Of a stretch of 64,000 bases of DNA, positions 49,718-62,290 are shown one piece after another. The notes beneath the pieces were generated by a model that was given only the letters and a program-made list of their open reading frames with translations, ran no database searches and had not been told where the DNA came from. This DNA is from Megaleporinus macrocephalus (lineage: Eukaryota > Chordata > Actinopteri > Characiformes > Anostomidae). A program made the translations under genes and the position numbers. The stretch covers positions 2,536,684 through 2,600,683 of the forward strand of contig CM038716.1 of the NCBI GenBank assembly GCA_021613375.1. The letters run 5' to 3'. The stretch's first letter is position 1, and every line of letters starts with the position of its first letter.

Positions 49718-50514
49718 CTGTGTTCAAAATAGCCTTCAACAAACTGCTTACATATTGTTTGTGCCCAAAAAATAATAGGTGGTATGCAGTATGCCACTAA
49801 CGTGGATTTCTCCAGTGTGCTAAAGATAAATGGATAATGCTCTACACCAGCCCAACGTAGACAGTGCTTTCTTCATTATATTCCAAAATGCAGCACAGTG
49901 ATTTCAGAAGGATACCAATGCTATTGCACTCACTCCAACACTGAAATCCTATCTGGTTTCACGGTTGTTCTTGGGATGGGTTACCTTATTGTATCTATTA
50001 AATAAAGGGAAATAAATGCATAGAGGACAATCCAAACAGACTTTTCAGTGCTTTTCACACTTATGTGTGGAGTCACACTGCTTCTTATTCCAGCAAACTA
50101 GCTCATATTACCAACTGCAGATGTAATGAAAATGAAATGATTCAGCTCTTTGCAAATGTAGGATGAGAAGATGTGCTTGCAAATCACAGACACGAGTAAA
50201 ATAATTTAGATAGTTTATCTTGGGCCCTTAGGAAGGGAAGAAAGAACTATGGTACTGGTTTCACCAAACTATATTCATGTGTTGCTACAGAGCTAAAGCG
50301 AGAGTAACACTTAAGCTAGTTGCTAAGTAGTGTGGGCTAAGGGATATTTAGATATGAGCCTGACTGGTTCAGCCCCTGATGTTGGCAGTATAATCGCAAC
50401 CCTGCCTTGTAATACACAGCTGCTGTCACATACTAGACTTTATACTACAGATGAAAAGTAGTGTTCAGGACAGTACATACTGGTGCAGTATACTGTATGC
50501 TATTTTGAACATAG
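49718..50514. mobile_element. MITE of about 0.8 kb
   Basis: The left end ctgtgttcaaaatagc and the minus strand of the right end ctatgttcaaaatagc are inverted copies, 15 of 16 identical. Further in, both sides carry gtatgcagtat-like bases. There is no coding frame and no clear target duplication. Superfamily unknown. Confidence 0.7.
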
Positions 50515-50589
50515 GCAGTGTGTCCTGTGCAGCTACTGTTATACTCTGCCCCAGTCCAGTTGAGGGAAGGGCTTCTCTCAGAGCCAGGC

Positions 50590-51420
50590 CGTAGTCAGTG
50601 TGTTACAAAACATCTACCATCATCTCTGTGCTGACAAAATCTACTTCCCCCAGTGTCTACTGACCCGTAGTATTTACTCTAGTCATCACAAGGGAGCATA
50701 TGTCTTTCTTCTACACTGGATCCATGTTTATAGACAGTCACACAACAAGAACTTACTGGAAAGGTTAAAAGGCTGGACTGGAACACCTCCCTTTGCAAAC
50801 GTATCTTTTAGGGTTAGCAAGAACACCTCGGGTACCGCAGTGAACACAGGGATGTGTGCTCAGTCTGCTGTTATGCATATTGTTAACTCAAAGCATAGCT
50901 CAGGCCACATCACCAGGTTTGCAGATGATGCTACAGTGGTGGAACTGGTCAGCGTACAGGGAGCAGGTGGAGTAGCATGTTGACCTGTGCAGAGACAACA
51001 ATCCATTTATGAGGACCACGCCCAAACTCCTCCCTTCCATCATTACACGCTCTATATAAACCACTCCTCTGCCCTCACCTTCTCGTGACGAAATTCGCTG
51101 GCTTCAAAACCTAGCAGCAGAAGCCACCCAGAACTCCAGCCCCAAGTTTCTCGGAGTTCCCCCGCCTTGCCTTGCCTTAGTGGTCCGCACTTCGCAAACT
51201 TAATATTAAATAAAAGAGATCATTGCTGGTCTTAGGAGGACTCACAGTGGTCACTCTTCACTGTACATCAAAGGTTCAGCTGGTAAGAGAGTATCAAAAC
51301 CTCCAAGTTCCTTGGCGTCCATGGACAAATCTCGCCTGGATAAAACTGTCTTCAACAACAGGACATGTCAAAAATGTAAAATAGCAGAGAAAATCTCTGG
51401 TTAACTCGGCTTTCAGTGTA
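50590..51420 (+). pseudogene. LINE reverse transcriptase remnant, interrupted
   Basis: The frame ending near 50983 contains NTGMCAQ followed about 30 residues later by ITRFADDATVVELV. FADD is the catalytic motif of non-LTR reverse transcriptases of the CR1/L2/Rex1 group, and NTG-x-x-Q precedes it as in the family. About 51203-51340 resumes the same protein (LRRTHSGHSSLYIKGSA, then TSKFLGVH after a frameshift). Between them about 200 bases (51004-51203) do not belong. They hold a TATA-like ctatataaacc and an attaaataaaag string, so a further insertion is likely. Stops and frameshifts make it inactive. Confidence 0.8.
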
Positions 51421-51534
51421 TTTAGCCTCTCCCAGACAGAAAATGACATCAGACTAAGCAGACCCCTCACAAGATGCCCCTCACTCTCCCCTGTAAAGTT
51501 ATATAAAGTTTTGTTGTCCTGTCTCGTTTTTAGA

Positions 51535-52027
51535 GCAGATATTATTTGGGTGGTTGGTCATTCTCAAGTGGTGGTGGAGTGTTTGTGTGTTGTGCTGGTA
51601 TGAGTGGATGAGACACAGCCGTGCTGCTGGAATTTCAAACACTGTGTGGACTCACTGTCTACTCTATTAGTCACTCCTACCTTCCGGGTCCACCTTGTAG
51701 ATGTAAAGTCAGAGACGATAGCTCATCAGTTGCTGCACAGTTTGTGTTGGTCATTCTCTATGTCCTTCATCAGAGGTCACAGGATGCTGCCCATCAGACA
51801 CTGTTGGCTGGTTGATGAACTATTTTCCATAACAGTACCTGCTCTGTGGTGGTCCTGACCATTAAATAACAGGGTAAAAGGGAATAAACTATGTATGCAG
51901 CGAATCAGATGGACCACAGCCTGTAAGTGTAGAACTACAAAGTGCTCCTATACGATAAGTGGAGCTGATACAATGGACAGTGTGTGTAGATATAAGGAGG
52001 TGGTTTTAGTTATGGCTGATCAGTGTA
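51535..52027. mobile_element. Family D element, left end truncated
   Basis: Shares tggtcattctcaagtggtgg, ggtatgagtggatgagaca, and the right terminus ggttatggctgatcagtgta with the 19-kb copy. The left terminal repeat is missing. It abuts the LINE remnant. Confidence 0.75.
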
Positions 52028-53039
52028 TTTACAGAGAGCTCCATACATAAACATTTAGATAGGACATTTAATAGCCAAACATCACTGTTGTCAGAACTCT
52101 TAAAAAAAAAGTTGCATGTTTCTCTTATTAATAGGCAGAAGTTAGTTTTGTTTTCATCAGTTACCTTAACAGTGTCAGAATGTGTGCCATTTAAGGTGAA
52201 ACAGAATTTTTTATAAGAATCTGCCAAAAAACCTTCAAAATATGTTTTCCACAGCGTTCTGTGAAGTACATTGATTTAGGTATTTATTGCTTTGTGCTGC
52301 TCTATAAAAATATGTATTGCAACCCAATTCATAAAGAAATGGAACATGGACATATAGAAAATCTTTTTTTAGACTTTGTTAGTTCAGGCTCTTTAGTGAC
52401 TGCACAGCTTTTTTCTTACTCGTCTTCGTCAATTTGCCAGTTCCACGTTGAACACTCTTTCAGTCACTGACCAACCTGTAAATGTTGGAGTTAAAGAACT
52501 GATTCATTTGGAATCGACTCCCATCACTACTTTACTCAAAAGAATGATTTGAACTGTCAGAGCAAACAAACACATCCAGGAGAAAGAGACTGGTAAAAGT
52601 GGGACTCAAGTCAGTTACAGTTTTTAAGAAATATGATTTATTTTGGGTTGGGCATACTCTTATTTTAGAGTTTATATTTCTTATTAGAGATTCTCAAAAT
52701 CTTGTAAAGGAAATCCGACATGCAAACATGGTTGGTGCTGTAGATCTGTACATTTTTGTGGATGATGCATGCAGTTCTAAGTAAGAGACTTCAATACTTT
52801 TGCCTCTTCTGGTTAACAAATAGGGGTTAGTCACTATTCATATGTTAATCTAAATAATAATAATAATAATGAAATAAAAATCCTAAAGTATTCATCCTGG
52901 CCCGAGCTTTAGCTCTTAGCATAGAACATCAATAACAAAAATCAATAACAAACATATCCATCTTGCTAATCATGTATTTCTTCATTGCACTAATCCATAG
53001 AATTAACCATTATCAATATTCTTGTATTTATAGCTCACA
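52028..53039. other. AT-rich non-coding DNA
   Basis: A short AAT tract lies at about 52855-52870. No gene is recognised. Confidence 0.4.
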
Positions 53040-53327
53040 AACACCCTTCTACAGTGGTTGCCACAGCGAGTAAACTCACAGGCTAGATTTGGCAAAGTGT
53101 TTCACATCAGCTGCACCTTCCTGACACAACCCTCACCAAGTGCCGGGGACAACACACACTTGCACCCATGGGCAATTTAGAGTGACCAATCAACCTAACA
53201 TGCATGTTAGGAAACCAGTGTACAAGGAGGAAACTCACTTAAGCACAGAATAGCCCGGACCTGGAATCCAACCCAGATCGTCTTGCTGTGAGGCGACAGT
53301 GCTAACCACTACACCACCGTGCCACCA
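53040..53327 (-). mobile_element. tRNA-derived SINE, minus strand, alternative tail
   Basis: From 53327 on the minus strand the head reads ggcacggtggtgtagtggtt with box A, then agcactgtcgcctcacagca, then box B (gggttggattcc). The middle (actctaaattgcccatggg) is the SINE body. The tail (caggaaggtgcagctgatgt, tttgccaaatct, cgctgtggcaacc) differs from that of the 56.5-kb SINE. No clear flanking duplication. Confidence 0.8.
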
Positions 53328-56289
53328 TGACCAAATTTGACCTAAATTGTAAAAAAAATTTACCAAAATTGAAAAAATGACCAGAATTGTAAAAAGATTA
53401 TTGTAAGACAGAAGTATTTATGAATGTAAACATACCTGAACTTTTAAACACGCTGCATGAATGGACATCCTACATCAATACCACATTTGTTGTACGCAAT
53501 ATAAACAGATTGTTTTAAATGTGAATAGAAAAAAAACATGGTTGAGCTAAGCACAAACTATAAACTGCATTTGATTATGTTCTTTAAACTCAAATCACAC
53601 GCTATCATTTTCTCCCATGTCTGTTTCTGTGACAAAAAAATCTTCCCCTACCAAGTTTATCCGCTTAGCCTTGTCATTTTACATGATACCAGTTGGGAAC
53701 CAGCCTAGTTTAAGGTGTCAAAGACTGCTGCTTCTAAAATATTCAGGATCCTGAATTATCTTTGACGTAGACATAGATTTCTAGGAAAAACCTATTATAG
53801 GTGCTTCAATGTTTAATGTCAAAAAAGGTTCTTCACACTTGCATATCTCATTTACGGAAATCAGGCTTCTAAGGTTGTTAAAAGATTGAAAAGCTCTTTA
53901 GGGAATCAAAGCTGGTTCTTCTGTGGCATCGCTTCAAAGAACACTTTTCAGTACCTTCATTTTTCAGAGTGTGTGTTTTTGCTTTTTTTTTTTACTCAGC
54001 ATTAGCGTCAGGACATTATTCCTCATATTATACATTTCCACTGAACATGCATTAATATGACAGCACAAAATCTTGTACAGAGGCATTTTAAACAAAGTGT
54101 AACTGCGAGTGATCTAGGGCAGTCAAAGTTTAAAGAGTTTCGGGGCTCTCTGATGTCTGTGATGTTCCCGCCCCTGTGCTGAATTTTGCAGCCGCGCGAC
54201 CTCTCAAAGAAGCAGCAGCTGCTGTCCTCAATTCTGGAAACCCCTCTGGACCGCCGCCCTCTTCCTGCAGTTCCACCCTATAGTCAAACACGGCGCCCAG
54301 TGAGCACACACTACAAATGATCACCCTCAAAGTCAATAAGGAGGAGGACTCAAAAAGCTGTTGCACCTATGATGTATTATGCACTGCAAAGGTCAGAGAC
54401 TACTCCTCAGTTACTTTTTTTGAGCACAAGTTGTTTATTTTTCAGCATCAGAAAAAAAGAAGAAAACATTTAACAGAACTGCCAGTGTTGAGTGTGTCCA
54501 CTAAGGGTTCCAGACTCGTCCGCTGGTAGGCTTGATGACTTTACTGCTTGCAATTACACTGCATGCTTGATCATATTATCATAACACTAACAACATGGAC
54601 ACCTTAGAGAAGACATCCGTTGAGGAGCCTGGTGATGTCAGCGTCTCCAGTTTACTGCCAAGATATACAGACCTGTGGAGTTTGGCCTTGCTCTAATATT
54701 TATCTGCCAATCGGCAGTGCTTTAAAGATCACATGTTTAACATAACTATTTCCTTGTCTAAGGAACAGTTTCCTGACTATACATCCTTTTAGACCCATAG
54801 CATTTAGCAGTCTTCTCACAGTGGAAGGTTGGACAGAAACATTTTTTGAGATCTGTGCATTGACAGGTCAGTTGCTGAGTATTTCAGTCATCTTTCTGAA
54901 TAGTTAACTAGGATTTTTTGGTGTAGAGATTTGTTTGAGTAATTATGACTTGTTCTATTATTAAAAGAATAGTTGCGAAACCTAATGGCAAGTATATTAA
55001 GGCCAAGACATGCTTGGTCTCCGAGTTTTGGACTGGAACTACCATGCTGACAGCCATTTAAATGTTTTCACAAATATATTCTAAAACCTTTATATGTTTA
55101 ATTTAAATTACACTGATCTACATAGACTTATATAAAATGGCATGAACAGAGCATATTTATAGATTATACTTATTCATAACTTAAATTAGAAGTACATTTA
55201 ATTAGAACTACCTTTAATCTGTGAGAGGCTGAAGTATTGTAAAACATTGCCATGCAGGCATGCAGCACTATCACAGGTTTGTTGCTGTAAGCAAGTTAGA
55301 ATTCCACATGCAGTAACAAAAGACTATGAAAAATTTGATTTGAGCAGGTTTATAGATGTTCTAGGCATGTATTTTTGGAAACGGCTTTGGTAGGCTATTT
55401 ACTTCCAGTGTTCTTTAGCAACATTAGCCATTTAGCTTCGGCTCAAAACCAAGGAAGCTGAAATTTTTCACACCAAACATGTCTTGGCTGATTCATTGCG
55501 TTTGTGCTGAGTAAAATATATGTAAATATGTAAATTAGAATTTTTTTTTTGCTAACATATTCTTTAAGATATAAAATTCAAAGACCTAATTACCTGCGCT
55601 GTGCCTAGAAGGTTGCGTATATTCGATCTGGAGGGAGAAAAAAGAAGCAGAAACTGGAGGTAATAATAAACCTTCCATTTCTACACTTCACACTTCTTGA
55701 AAATATATGCTCTCTGAACTCCTGCTCGTCTGATAAGCTTATTTGGCCCATATTAACCACTGAATCTTCACAGCATGTGTTTCGCTTCGTTAATCCTATT
55801 TTCCTTAAGAGAAGCCATGTCCTCGGTGTGCCTGGCTGAGCCTCTGCTGGAATGAGAGCCCCATTCCTGTCTTTCAAATTCACATGGCACAAAATTTGCC
55901 TTTTGCTCCCCTGGTCACTAAATACATCAGTTGTTTTTTTTCATCTGTTATAGGTCTAAACAGAAAAAAACCGTCACTTCCAATGCGGTCGGCCAGATGC
56001 TGCTTTTGTCTTTGAAGTGGACTTTGGGTTGCACGTACTTCAATCCAATATCAAATGCAAAGAGGTTTTGATATGTGGTGCATATTGATGCCACAGTTCA
56101 GTGGCAGTATTCTCTCTGCATCATTGTAATGTCTGGATTGTCACAGGGAATTAAGCTAATGCCATGATGTATTCCGCTGTTGTTTTGTTTTCTTGGCAAT
56201 TGTATTCTCTTATATCGTCCTGCCTAAAATTGCAAAGCTCACTGCATACTGGAATTCAGAAAGAAAGTACAAACTGAATATACTATACC
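53328..56289. other. Mostly unique DNA
   Basis: Bases about 54780-54960 may be a decayed Tc1-like fragment (antisense-like gcagtcttctcacagtgga), not firm. Bases about 55690-55960 are balanced and repeat-free, a weak conserved non-coding candidate. GC-rich 54150-54300 has a reverse frame without known domain. No gene is supported. Confidence 0.35.
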
Positions 56290-56440
56290 AGAGTTGTAGT
56301 GTAGTGCAGTGGCTGCTGACACTGACGTGGTAGTGGTGTGTTATTGTGTGTTGTACCGATACGAGTTGATTAGACACAACAGTGCTGCTGAAGGTTTTAA
56401 ATGCTGTGCCTACACACTGCCCACTCTATTACACACTTCT
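56290..56440 (+). mobile_element. Family D fragment
   Basis: Contains cactgacgtggtagtggtgt, tgttgtaccgatacgag and cactgcccactctattac, in the order of the left half of family D. Confidence 0.65.
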
Positions 56441-56490
56441 ACTGAAAAACATATATTTTGAATAAACAGCAATGATATTGACCTAATCTG

Positions 56491-56834
56491 GGGCGGCACG
56501 GTGGTGTAGTGGTTAGCACTGTCACCTCACAGCAAGACAATCTGGGTTTGATTCCTGGGCCGTTCTGTGTGGAGTGTGTATGTTCTCCCCATGCTTGAGT
56601 GGGTTTCTTCCAGGTACTCCGTTTTCCTCCACACGTCCAAAGACATGCATATTAGGTTGATCGCTCACTCTAAATTGCCTGTAGGAATGCATGTGTGGGT
56701 GAGTGTATGTTGGCCATGTGATGGACTGGCAAACTGTCCATGGTGTACCCTGCTTTCGCCTCATGACGTTGGGATTGGCGCATCGCCCCTGTGACCCTGA
56801 CTAGCTGGATAAAGTGGCAGATAATGGATGGATG
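56491..56834 (+). mobile_element. Full-length tRNA-derived SINE with 17-bp TSD
   Basis: The 344-bp element starts gggcggcacggtggtgtagt with box A and has box B gggtttgattcc about 50 bases on. The body carries tctgtgtggagtgtgtatgt, gtccaaagacatgca and actctaaattgcctgtagg. The 3' part has ctgactagctggataaag and ends in GGAT repeats. It is flanked by a 17-bp duplication (56474-56490 and 56835-56851) with one mismatch, starting gatattgac. It depends on a LINE partner for movement. This is the only SINE here with both head and tail complete. Confidence 0.95.
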
Positions 56835-56851
56835 GATATTGACGTAATCTG

Positions 56852-58769
56852 TCCTCCTGGTTTTTACCTTTAGGTATTTGCATGTGATCAACCTAGTAGC
56901 ATTTAATGTGTTATTTGACATGAATTGAATCCACCATTTCATTAGGATGGGCACTAAACTATAGGCAGAATTTATTGTAAACTACATCCTCAGGGCTTTT
57001 GGGGTGAGCGTCCTCACTAAATCGCATCATCTATAACACATAGCCCTAAAAACTATCAGGCTAGTTCCAGCTCACTGAGCTTTTGTGTATGTTCTGCAAG
57101 CTGGACACACTGGGATGACCACCACTTTGTTTTTATCACCTTCCTCCCTGCTTTACAGCGAGACCGATTTCACACTGTCATGAGTCAGGAAGATATTGAG
57201 GGTGGAAGAGGAATCTTATCTGGTCTTAAAGAGTGGTGTTGAGCTCAGTATGACTCACCCAACCCAGTTGCTTTCCCCAGTGACTGGAAAGGTACATTGT
57301 CTGAACTAATGAAATAAAAATAGAGGAACGCTTTCTCCCTTTTGTGTGAGTGTCGTGTCTTTCAGACGTGAGGGGGCAATTTAAAAATGTTGGGGTTTGG
57401 GTGCTAGCCTTTCCCCCCTTGCTTCATAATCAATCCCATGTATGGTAATTGAGCATAATTAGAACTCTACAGCTAGACTAAGTAAAAATAGCAGCTTTTG
57501 CTCAAGGCCAGTGTCGCATGAATAGAGGTGAGTCACAACATCCTTCCATCGCTCTCTCCATTTGTGTATGCCTCGCAGCCAGTTAGGAGCTTTCACACCG
57601 GAGACACACGCAGTCACGCAACGACGGTGCAATCGGTGTGTAACGTCTGTCCAGCCTCTCTGTCCCGGCTTTGCTCACCAGGTCTGTGAGCCGAGTGACA
57701 CCGACGGGCAATGAAGTGTAAAACATGCTGAATGTGATGTAGCATTCCATAAATGTTTAGATACAAATAAAGTTCACTGGAAAACACAATACCTCTTCAG
57801 CAGGTGAGCCTGCTCACACACTACACATAATACAGAACTACTAGAATCTTGGGTTTATATTGGATAAAAAAAAGGATGTAAAGAAGATTTGTGTGGCCAT
57901 GTGCCTGAGGTGTTGGCATTTTAAGGCAGAGAGTTCATAACGTTCAATTTTTTTGCTATTTGTTAATTTAAAAATGCTATTATGAACAAATGTATTCATA
58001 CATTGCTGCAGCTCAACTGTAAATAAAGTATCCTAATAATCGTAAACTCAGATGTAGAAAAGTCAGATGTAGAAAAATTATTTTTTTTAGTTTTGAGTCA
58101 CTGTTTACATTGTTGTTATCAAATTGTAGAGGTTGACCATAGTCTTAATGTTAGTCTTATTAGACATAAAGTGACTACCGTAACTGCAACAAAGCTGAAG
58201 TTAGCATCATCTTTGCCTGTTCCACCTTAAATTTTTCAACTGTTGCATTCTGCTGTCTGAACAGGTGCCACCATATAAGGTGGAATGGATAATTAAAACA
58301 AGAAGCTGACAAATAGAAAGGAGACTTCAGCTTCATGTGACTGCAGTGGTGTGTTTGTGACTAACGCAAGTTTGAATTTGGTCCACCATCATTAGCATTT
58401 GCCAGTATACAACTAAGACTTGTAGCTATGACAGACAGTAAACCTCATTATGTACTTTCTTGGCATGCAGTTAAAATATGTGCACTAGACAAAGGCATAC
58501 TCCAAAGACAAACCTCAGAGTTATCTAAAGCTAGGTTTACAACGTTGTAAGTGGCCCAAGTATCACACAATCACAGCACCTCTGACGATGCTCTTCCCGT
58601 CTGGTGCTACATTCAAAAGAATGAATCTGAAGGTAGATGTGTTTAGCAGGTTTGTCTCTACAAGCACATATATGAGAGCTTCAGGTCCATGAGCCAGTCT
58701 TGTACAACATACTGCTGTGAATGTTTATCTCTTTAATATGATTCCACTCCAAAGATAAAATGAACAAGT
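56852..58769. other. Non-coding DNA
   Basis: Bases about 57590-57715 hold a small CpG-containing patch (acgcagtcacgcaacgacgg and neighbours) with a ctcaccag acceptor-like string, but no open frame of note. No repeat family recognised otherwise. Confidence 0.35.
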
Positions 58770-58862
58770 CTGTTCAAATATTGGTAGGGGACATTTCTGT
58801 TCGTCCAAAATATTGGTTGGGACATCTCCCTACCGTCCATAGGCAAACCCACGCCCATGCCC
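58770..58862 (+). mobile_element. Terminal fragment of a fish DNA repeat
   Basis: The string ttggtagggggacat-type bases with gggacatctccctaccgtcc and acgcccatgcccttgac resembles the end of a repeat common in fish. Only one end is present. Confidence 0.4.
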
Positions 58863-58924
58863 TTGACGTTTTATTTTCTGAAGTGTGTACAGACTGTGCC
58901 CTGACTGTACTGACCCTCTACACC

Positions 58925-59035
58925 CTCCGTCAATGAAAAGGGACCACCACAGGTCACTGAGCAAATATTATTTAGGGGGTAAACCATTCGCAGGACCGCA
59001 GTGACAGTGATATGGAAGTGGCATGTTAGGGAGTG
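58925..59035 (+). mobile_element. Family D fragment
   Basis: Contains ggaccaccacaggtcac, accattcgcaggaccgcag and gacagtgatatggaagtgg in family D order. Confidence 0.55.
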
Positions 59036-59079
59036 GTTTCATTTCGTTTAAGTGAAACTGGTGTAACAGTGTTTCTTGG

Positions 59080-59750
59080 GTTTGTACATACAGAATTGAT
59101 ATCAATCAGTAACGCCCAAGATCTGTTTGGAACTGCGGTATCCGGATTCCTAATTCAACAATCCATCCCCTACAACTCGTATAGAGCGCAGCAGCTTAGA
59201 TTCTAACACAAACAAGAAAAAGAGCTTATAGCAGCCCTGTGTTAAAGAACTGCACTGGCTATCTGTATCTTTTAAAGTAGACTTTAAAGTTCTGTAAGTC
59301 TATATAAAGCTCTAAATAATCTAGAGGCTGTTTACATTACAGAATGTCTCTCTGTTTATGTTCCAACTTGAGATCTTAGATACTGACTTTCTGCACACGG
59401 CTTCCATAAAATCCAGAAAATAGGGAGCGGCTCTTTCAGTTTTTCTCTTCAGTTTCAGTTATTCTGCTTCGAACTGGGGAACTCAATTCCAGTTTTCATT
59501 AGACAGTCAAAATCATGATCACTGTAAAAAAAACAAAAAAAAAAAACGATGAATAATGTATTTATTAACCTTGCCGTTTAATTAAAACTTCAACATCTTA
59601 GTACATTTGAATTTAAACTTGGCTAATTAAGACTCGATTTGTGTTATTACTGATGAAAGCTGTTTGTAAAATACTTTGAGCTTCCACAAAGTGCTCTATA
59701 AATAAAGATTCTTATTCTTCTTCTTCTTCTTATTATTATTATTATTATGC
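59080..59750 (+). mobile_element. L2-type LINE 3' end with (CTT/ATT) tail
   Basis: Decayed coding matches the C-terminal part of a fish L2 reverse transcriptase polyprotein: gttaaagaactgcactggct encodes a worn LKxLHWL motif, and tttaaagtagactttaaagt and the gaactggggaactc stretch (WNSLP-like) follow in family order. Stops are frequent. The 3' UTR has ctttgagcttccacaaag then tgctctataaataaag and a CTT/ATT microsatellite, the classic L2 tail. The element is 5'-truncated. Confidence 0.8.
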
Positions 59751-61669
59751 AGGTTGAAAAACCTTTTTTTAATGGTCGCTCTTCACACTCACTCAAAAAC
59801 TAAAAAACAAGCCATTGAAAAGTGTTTCTTCTGTGAAATCTGTCCATGACACCTTTAAGATGGCAAATGTGCTTCATTTATAATAATTTGATAAAACTGA
59901 ACACAGCGCTGCAGAAACTCATTTAGTGGTAAAAGTGTTTACTCATTGTTCATAGAAGCCCTACATAAAGTTACAGAGCTCTTATCAGAGATCTGTGCTA
60001 AATGCATGCTATTGATCGCCCTGTCTTGACTATTGACTTCACTGGCTTTCATTTTCATCACTCATTGACAATCCCTTTACGTAACATCATTCAGGGAAGG
60101 CATGCTCATCTATAAGTGTCTTGTGTCGGGGAAGTAAAGCGGATATGAAAGCTTGCTTTGTGACAACATGTGGCAGGCTCAGAGGCAGGAGTGTGTCTTT
60201 ATGATGGATGAGGGATGATCGCTCACTTCCTCTCTTCTCCACACCTCACTGTCTCCTCAGTGTAAAGAGCAGGAAATGCAGCATAGACTATATCCAGTTC
60301 CCTGTTAGGCCTTTCTATCATACAAAACACTATCAGCACTTGAGGCTGAAAGAGGGCAAGACATGCAATCAGTCTGTCAAGAAGAAACACACACGCACAA
60401 TGATACGTATATTGTAGGACTTATAATAGGATGGGATTTTGAGCTCATATATAATCTCGTATTTGTCACTGTTACATCAATACATCGGAAAAGCGTTTTG
60501 TCCTTTATTTATTTGCAGCACTGAATGATGCCATCTGCTCTTTACATTGTTTCATGATGAATGGACTAAAACAAATTCTTTAAACTTGCTTGGAATGAAA
60601 ATTGATTATATGAATGTGTGTTAAAGGAGTTTTTTTTTTCTAAAAAGTTTCAAGAATTTGTTATAACAGCCAGTGGTGCACAATGAGAGGCGCAAGTTGG
60701 ACCTTTTTGGGGCCGTGGGAACCTAAAAAAAGAAAAAAAGAAGGTTGTCAGGCTATATAATAGCTGTTTTAGTTACTGGGATAACAGTGTTTGAGGTTAA
60801 TGGTATGTGAGCTATACTGAAAGCTCTTTATTCAACTATGCCAGTGTAAAATTGTTTTCTATAGTTTATACATTTGCATTAAGTGACTTTTAAGATCATT
60901 GAGAAGTTTTTAGATAATTAGAAGTCATAATGCGAAGTATATACTCAATGAATTCAAAAGCAAATCAGACTATAGGGACTTCTGTGAATTCTAATCAAGT
61001 GGACAATTTATTTATTTGTGTTCCTTTAACAATCAACTAACATTAACCACACACTAGAAGACAAAAGTGTGCCACTCACATACTTTTACAGAGTTTTAGT
61101 CACAGAGCGGGATTTTGCGAGTACTGGGGATCTTGCAGAATGCACCAGGCAGTGAAGTCGCGGTGTTCCTTTAAGAGGCGCTCAAGCAGTGTGTGAAAAG
61201 GGGTGGCACTGGCTTGGCAAAGACCACCAAACCTTGCTCTTTCTTTTTATTATTTTTGTAAGTAGCGTCACCATGCAGACTTGTGCTGATTTTTGTTCAG
61301 GCAAAGCTGTAGTCAAGTAACTAATAAACAAACTAGCTGGAATACTGCCAAAGTGTCACCAGACAGCATCTACAGACTCACTTGGTAACTATTTGTACTA
61401 CTGCTCTTTTGCAGGGTACAATATCAGCGCTATACTCCTTTAAAAAAATCAAGATAAAAACAGTGTTAAAAAGTGTATCATTTACATGCTAAAAATGTGA
61501 TTTAAAAGTTTAAATGTTTACTGTATTTCATGTAGATTAATAGCGTTAGTCATCAGAAAATATTCTTTGTTTAAAAAAGTTTTCGATATTAAAAATAATG
61601 CAATACTGGTATGTTTTCAGCCAAGCATGAAGTTTGGCCTTATTTGTTTATATTGGTTGGTTTAGCTGT
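59751..61669. other. Mostly unique DNA
   Basis: Bases about 59990-60330 are balanced and repeat-free, a weak conserved non-coding candidate. The frame 60208-60417 has no domain. The string cagtggtgcacaatgag near 60672 resembles a transposon end, without a partner. Confidence 0.35.
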
Positions 61670-62290
61670 CAATTCAGTTTCTGTACTTCTGATTGGTTGG
61701 GGGCGGAGATTAGGGGAGCAGCGGTTTCAGCAGCAGAAGAGAAACAGGGGAAAGATGAGAGAAGAGAGCAGAGAAACGGCAGATGAGAGTTTGTTAACCT
61801 TAAGTTGGCAAAAGTTGTGTTAGGTCCACACAGACCTAGCGTATCAGTGAGTAAACCCAATGAGAGACATTGCGTGTCAAGTGGCAGCAATAAACGCTCT
61901 GTCTGGTGACTTTAAAGCGCTCAAAACGTCTTCGTTGTGCTAGCTAGCATTAGCCGCGCTAGCGCCCCATGTGTAAGGCCCAGGCTTGCCTGCTAGTATC
62001 TGAGGGTTGGCGACGTGAGCTTAAGTAACAGCTCAACGACTCAGTTAGCGCCACGAGCTACCAGGAGACAGCTCGTGGTTCCACTGAGTGCACCGAGGGA
62101 GCACCGCTGCCCAGGCAGACCCCCGGGCGACCGGGAAAGCTTGGTGAAGTCCCCTGGCTCGGTGGGAGTCCAGAACCTTCGCTCTGCCCATCTTAAGTTC
62201 AGCGCCACCCGTGAGGCCCCTCCCTTTCCCCCCCTCCTTCTTCTCCTTCTTTGCCAGACTGTGTGTAAAGTGGACTGTGAGTACTCAAAA
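61670..62290 (+). promoter_or_regulatory. CpG-rich block: promoter-like or LTR plus leader
   Basis: This 0.6-kb block holds roughly 28 CpG sites by eye, far above the rest of the window. It begins with gattggttgggggcgg, an inverted CCAAT box next to a GC box. It contains aataaacgc (near 61,890). About 120 bases later comes tggcgacgtgag, whose first eight bases match a primer-binding site for serine tRNA. That order would suit a gypsy-type LTR followed by a leader. An open frame (62015-62389) begins after it but has no known domain. A host CpG-island promoter is the alternative. Confidence 0.35.

Noticed and set aside
56491..56570. Possible tRNA gene
   Set aside because: The tRNA-like start continues into a 344-bp SINE with target duplication, so it is a retroposon head.
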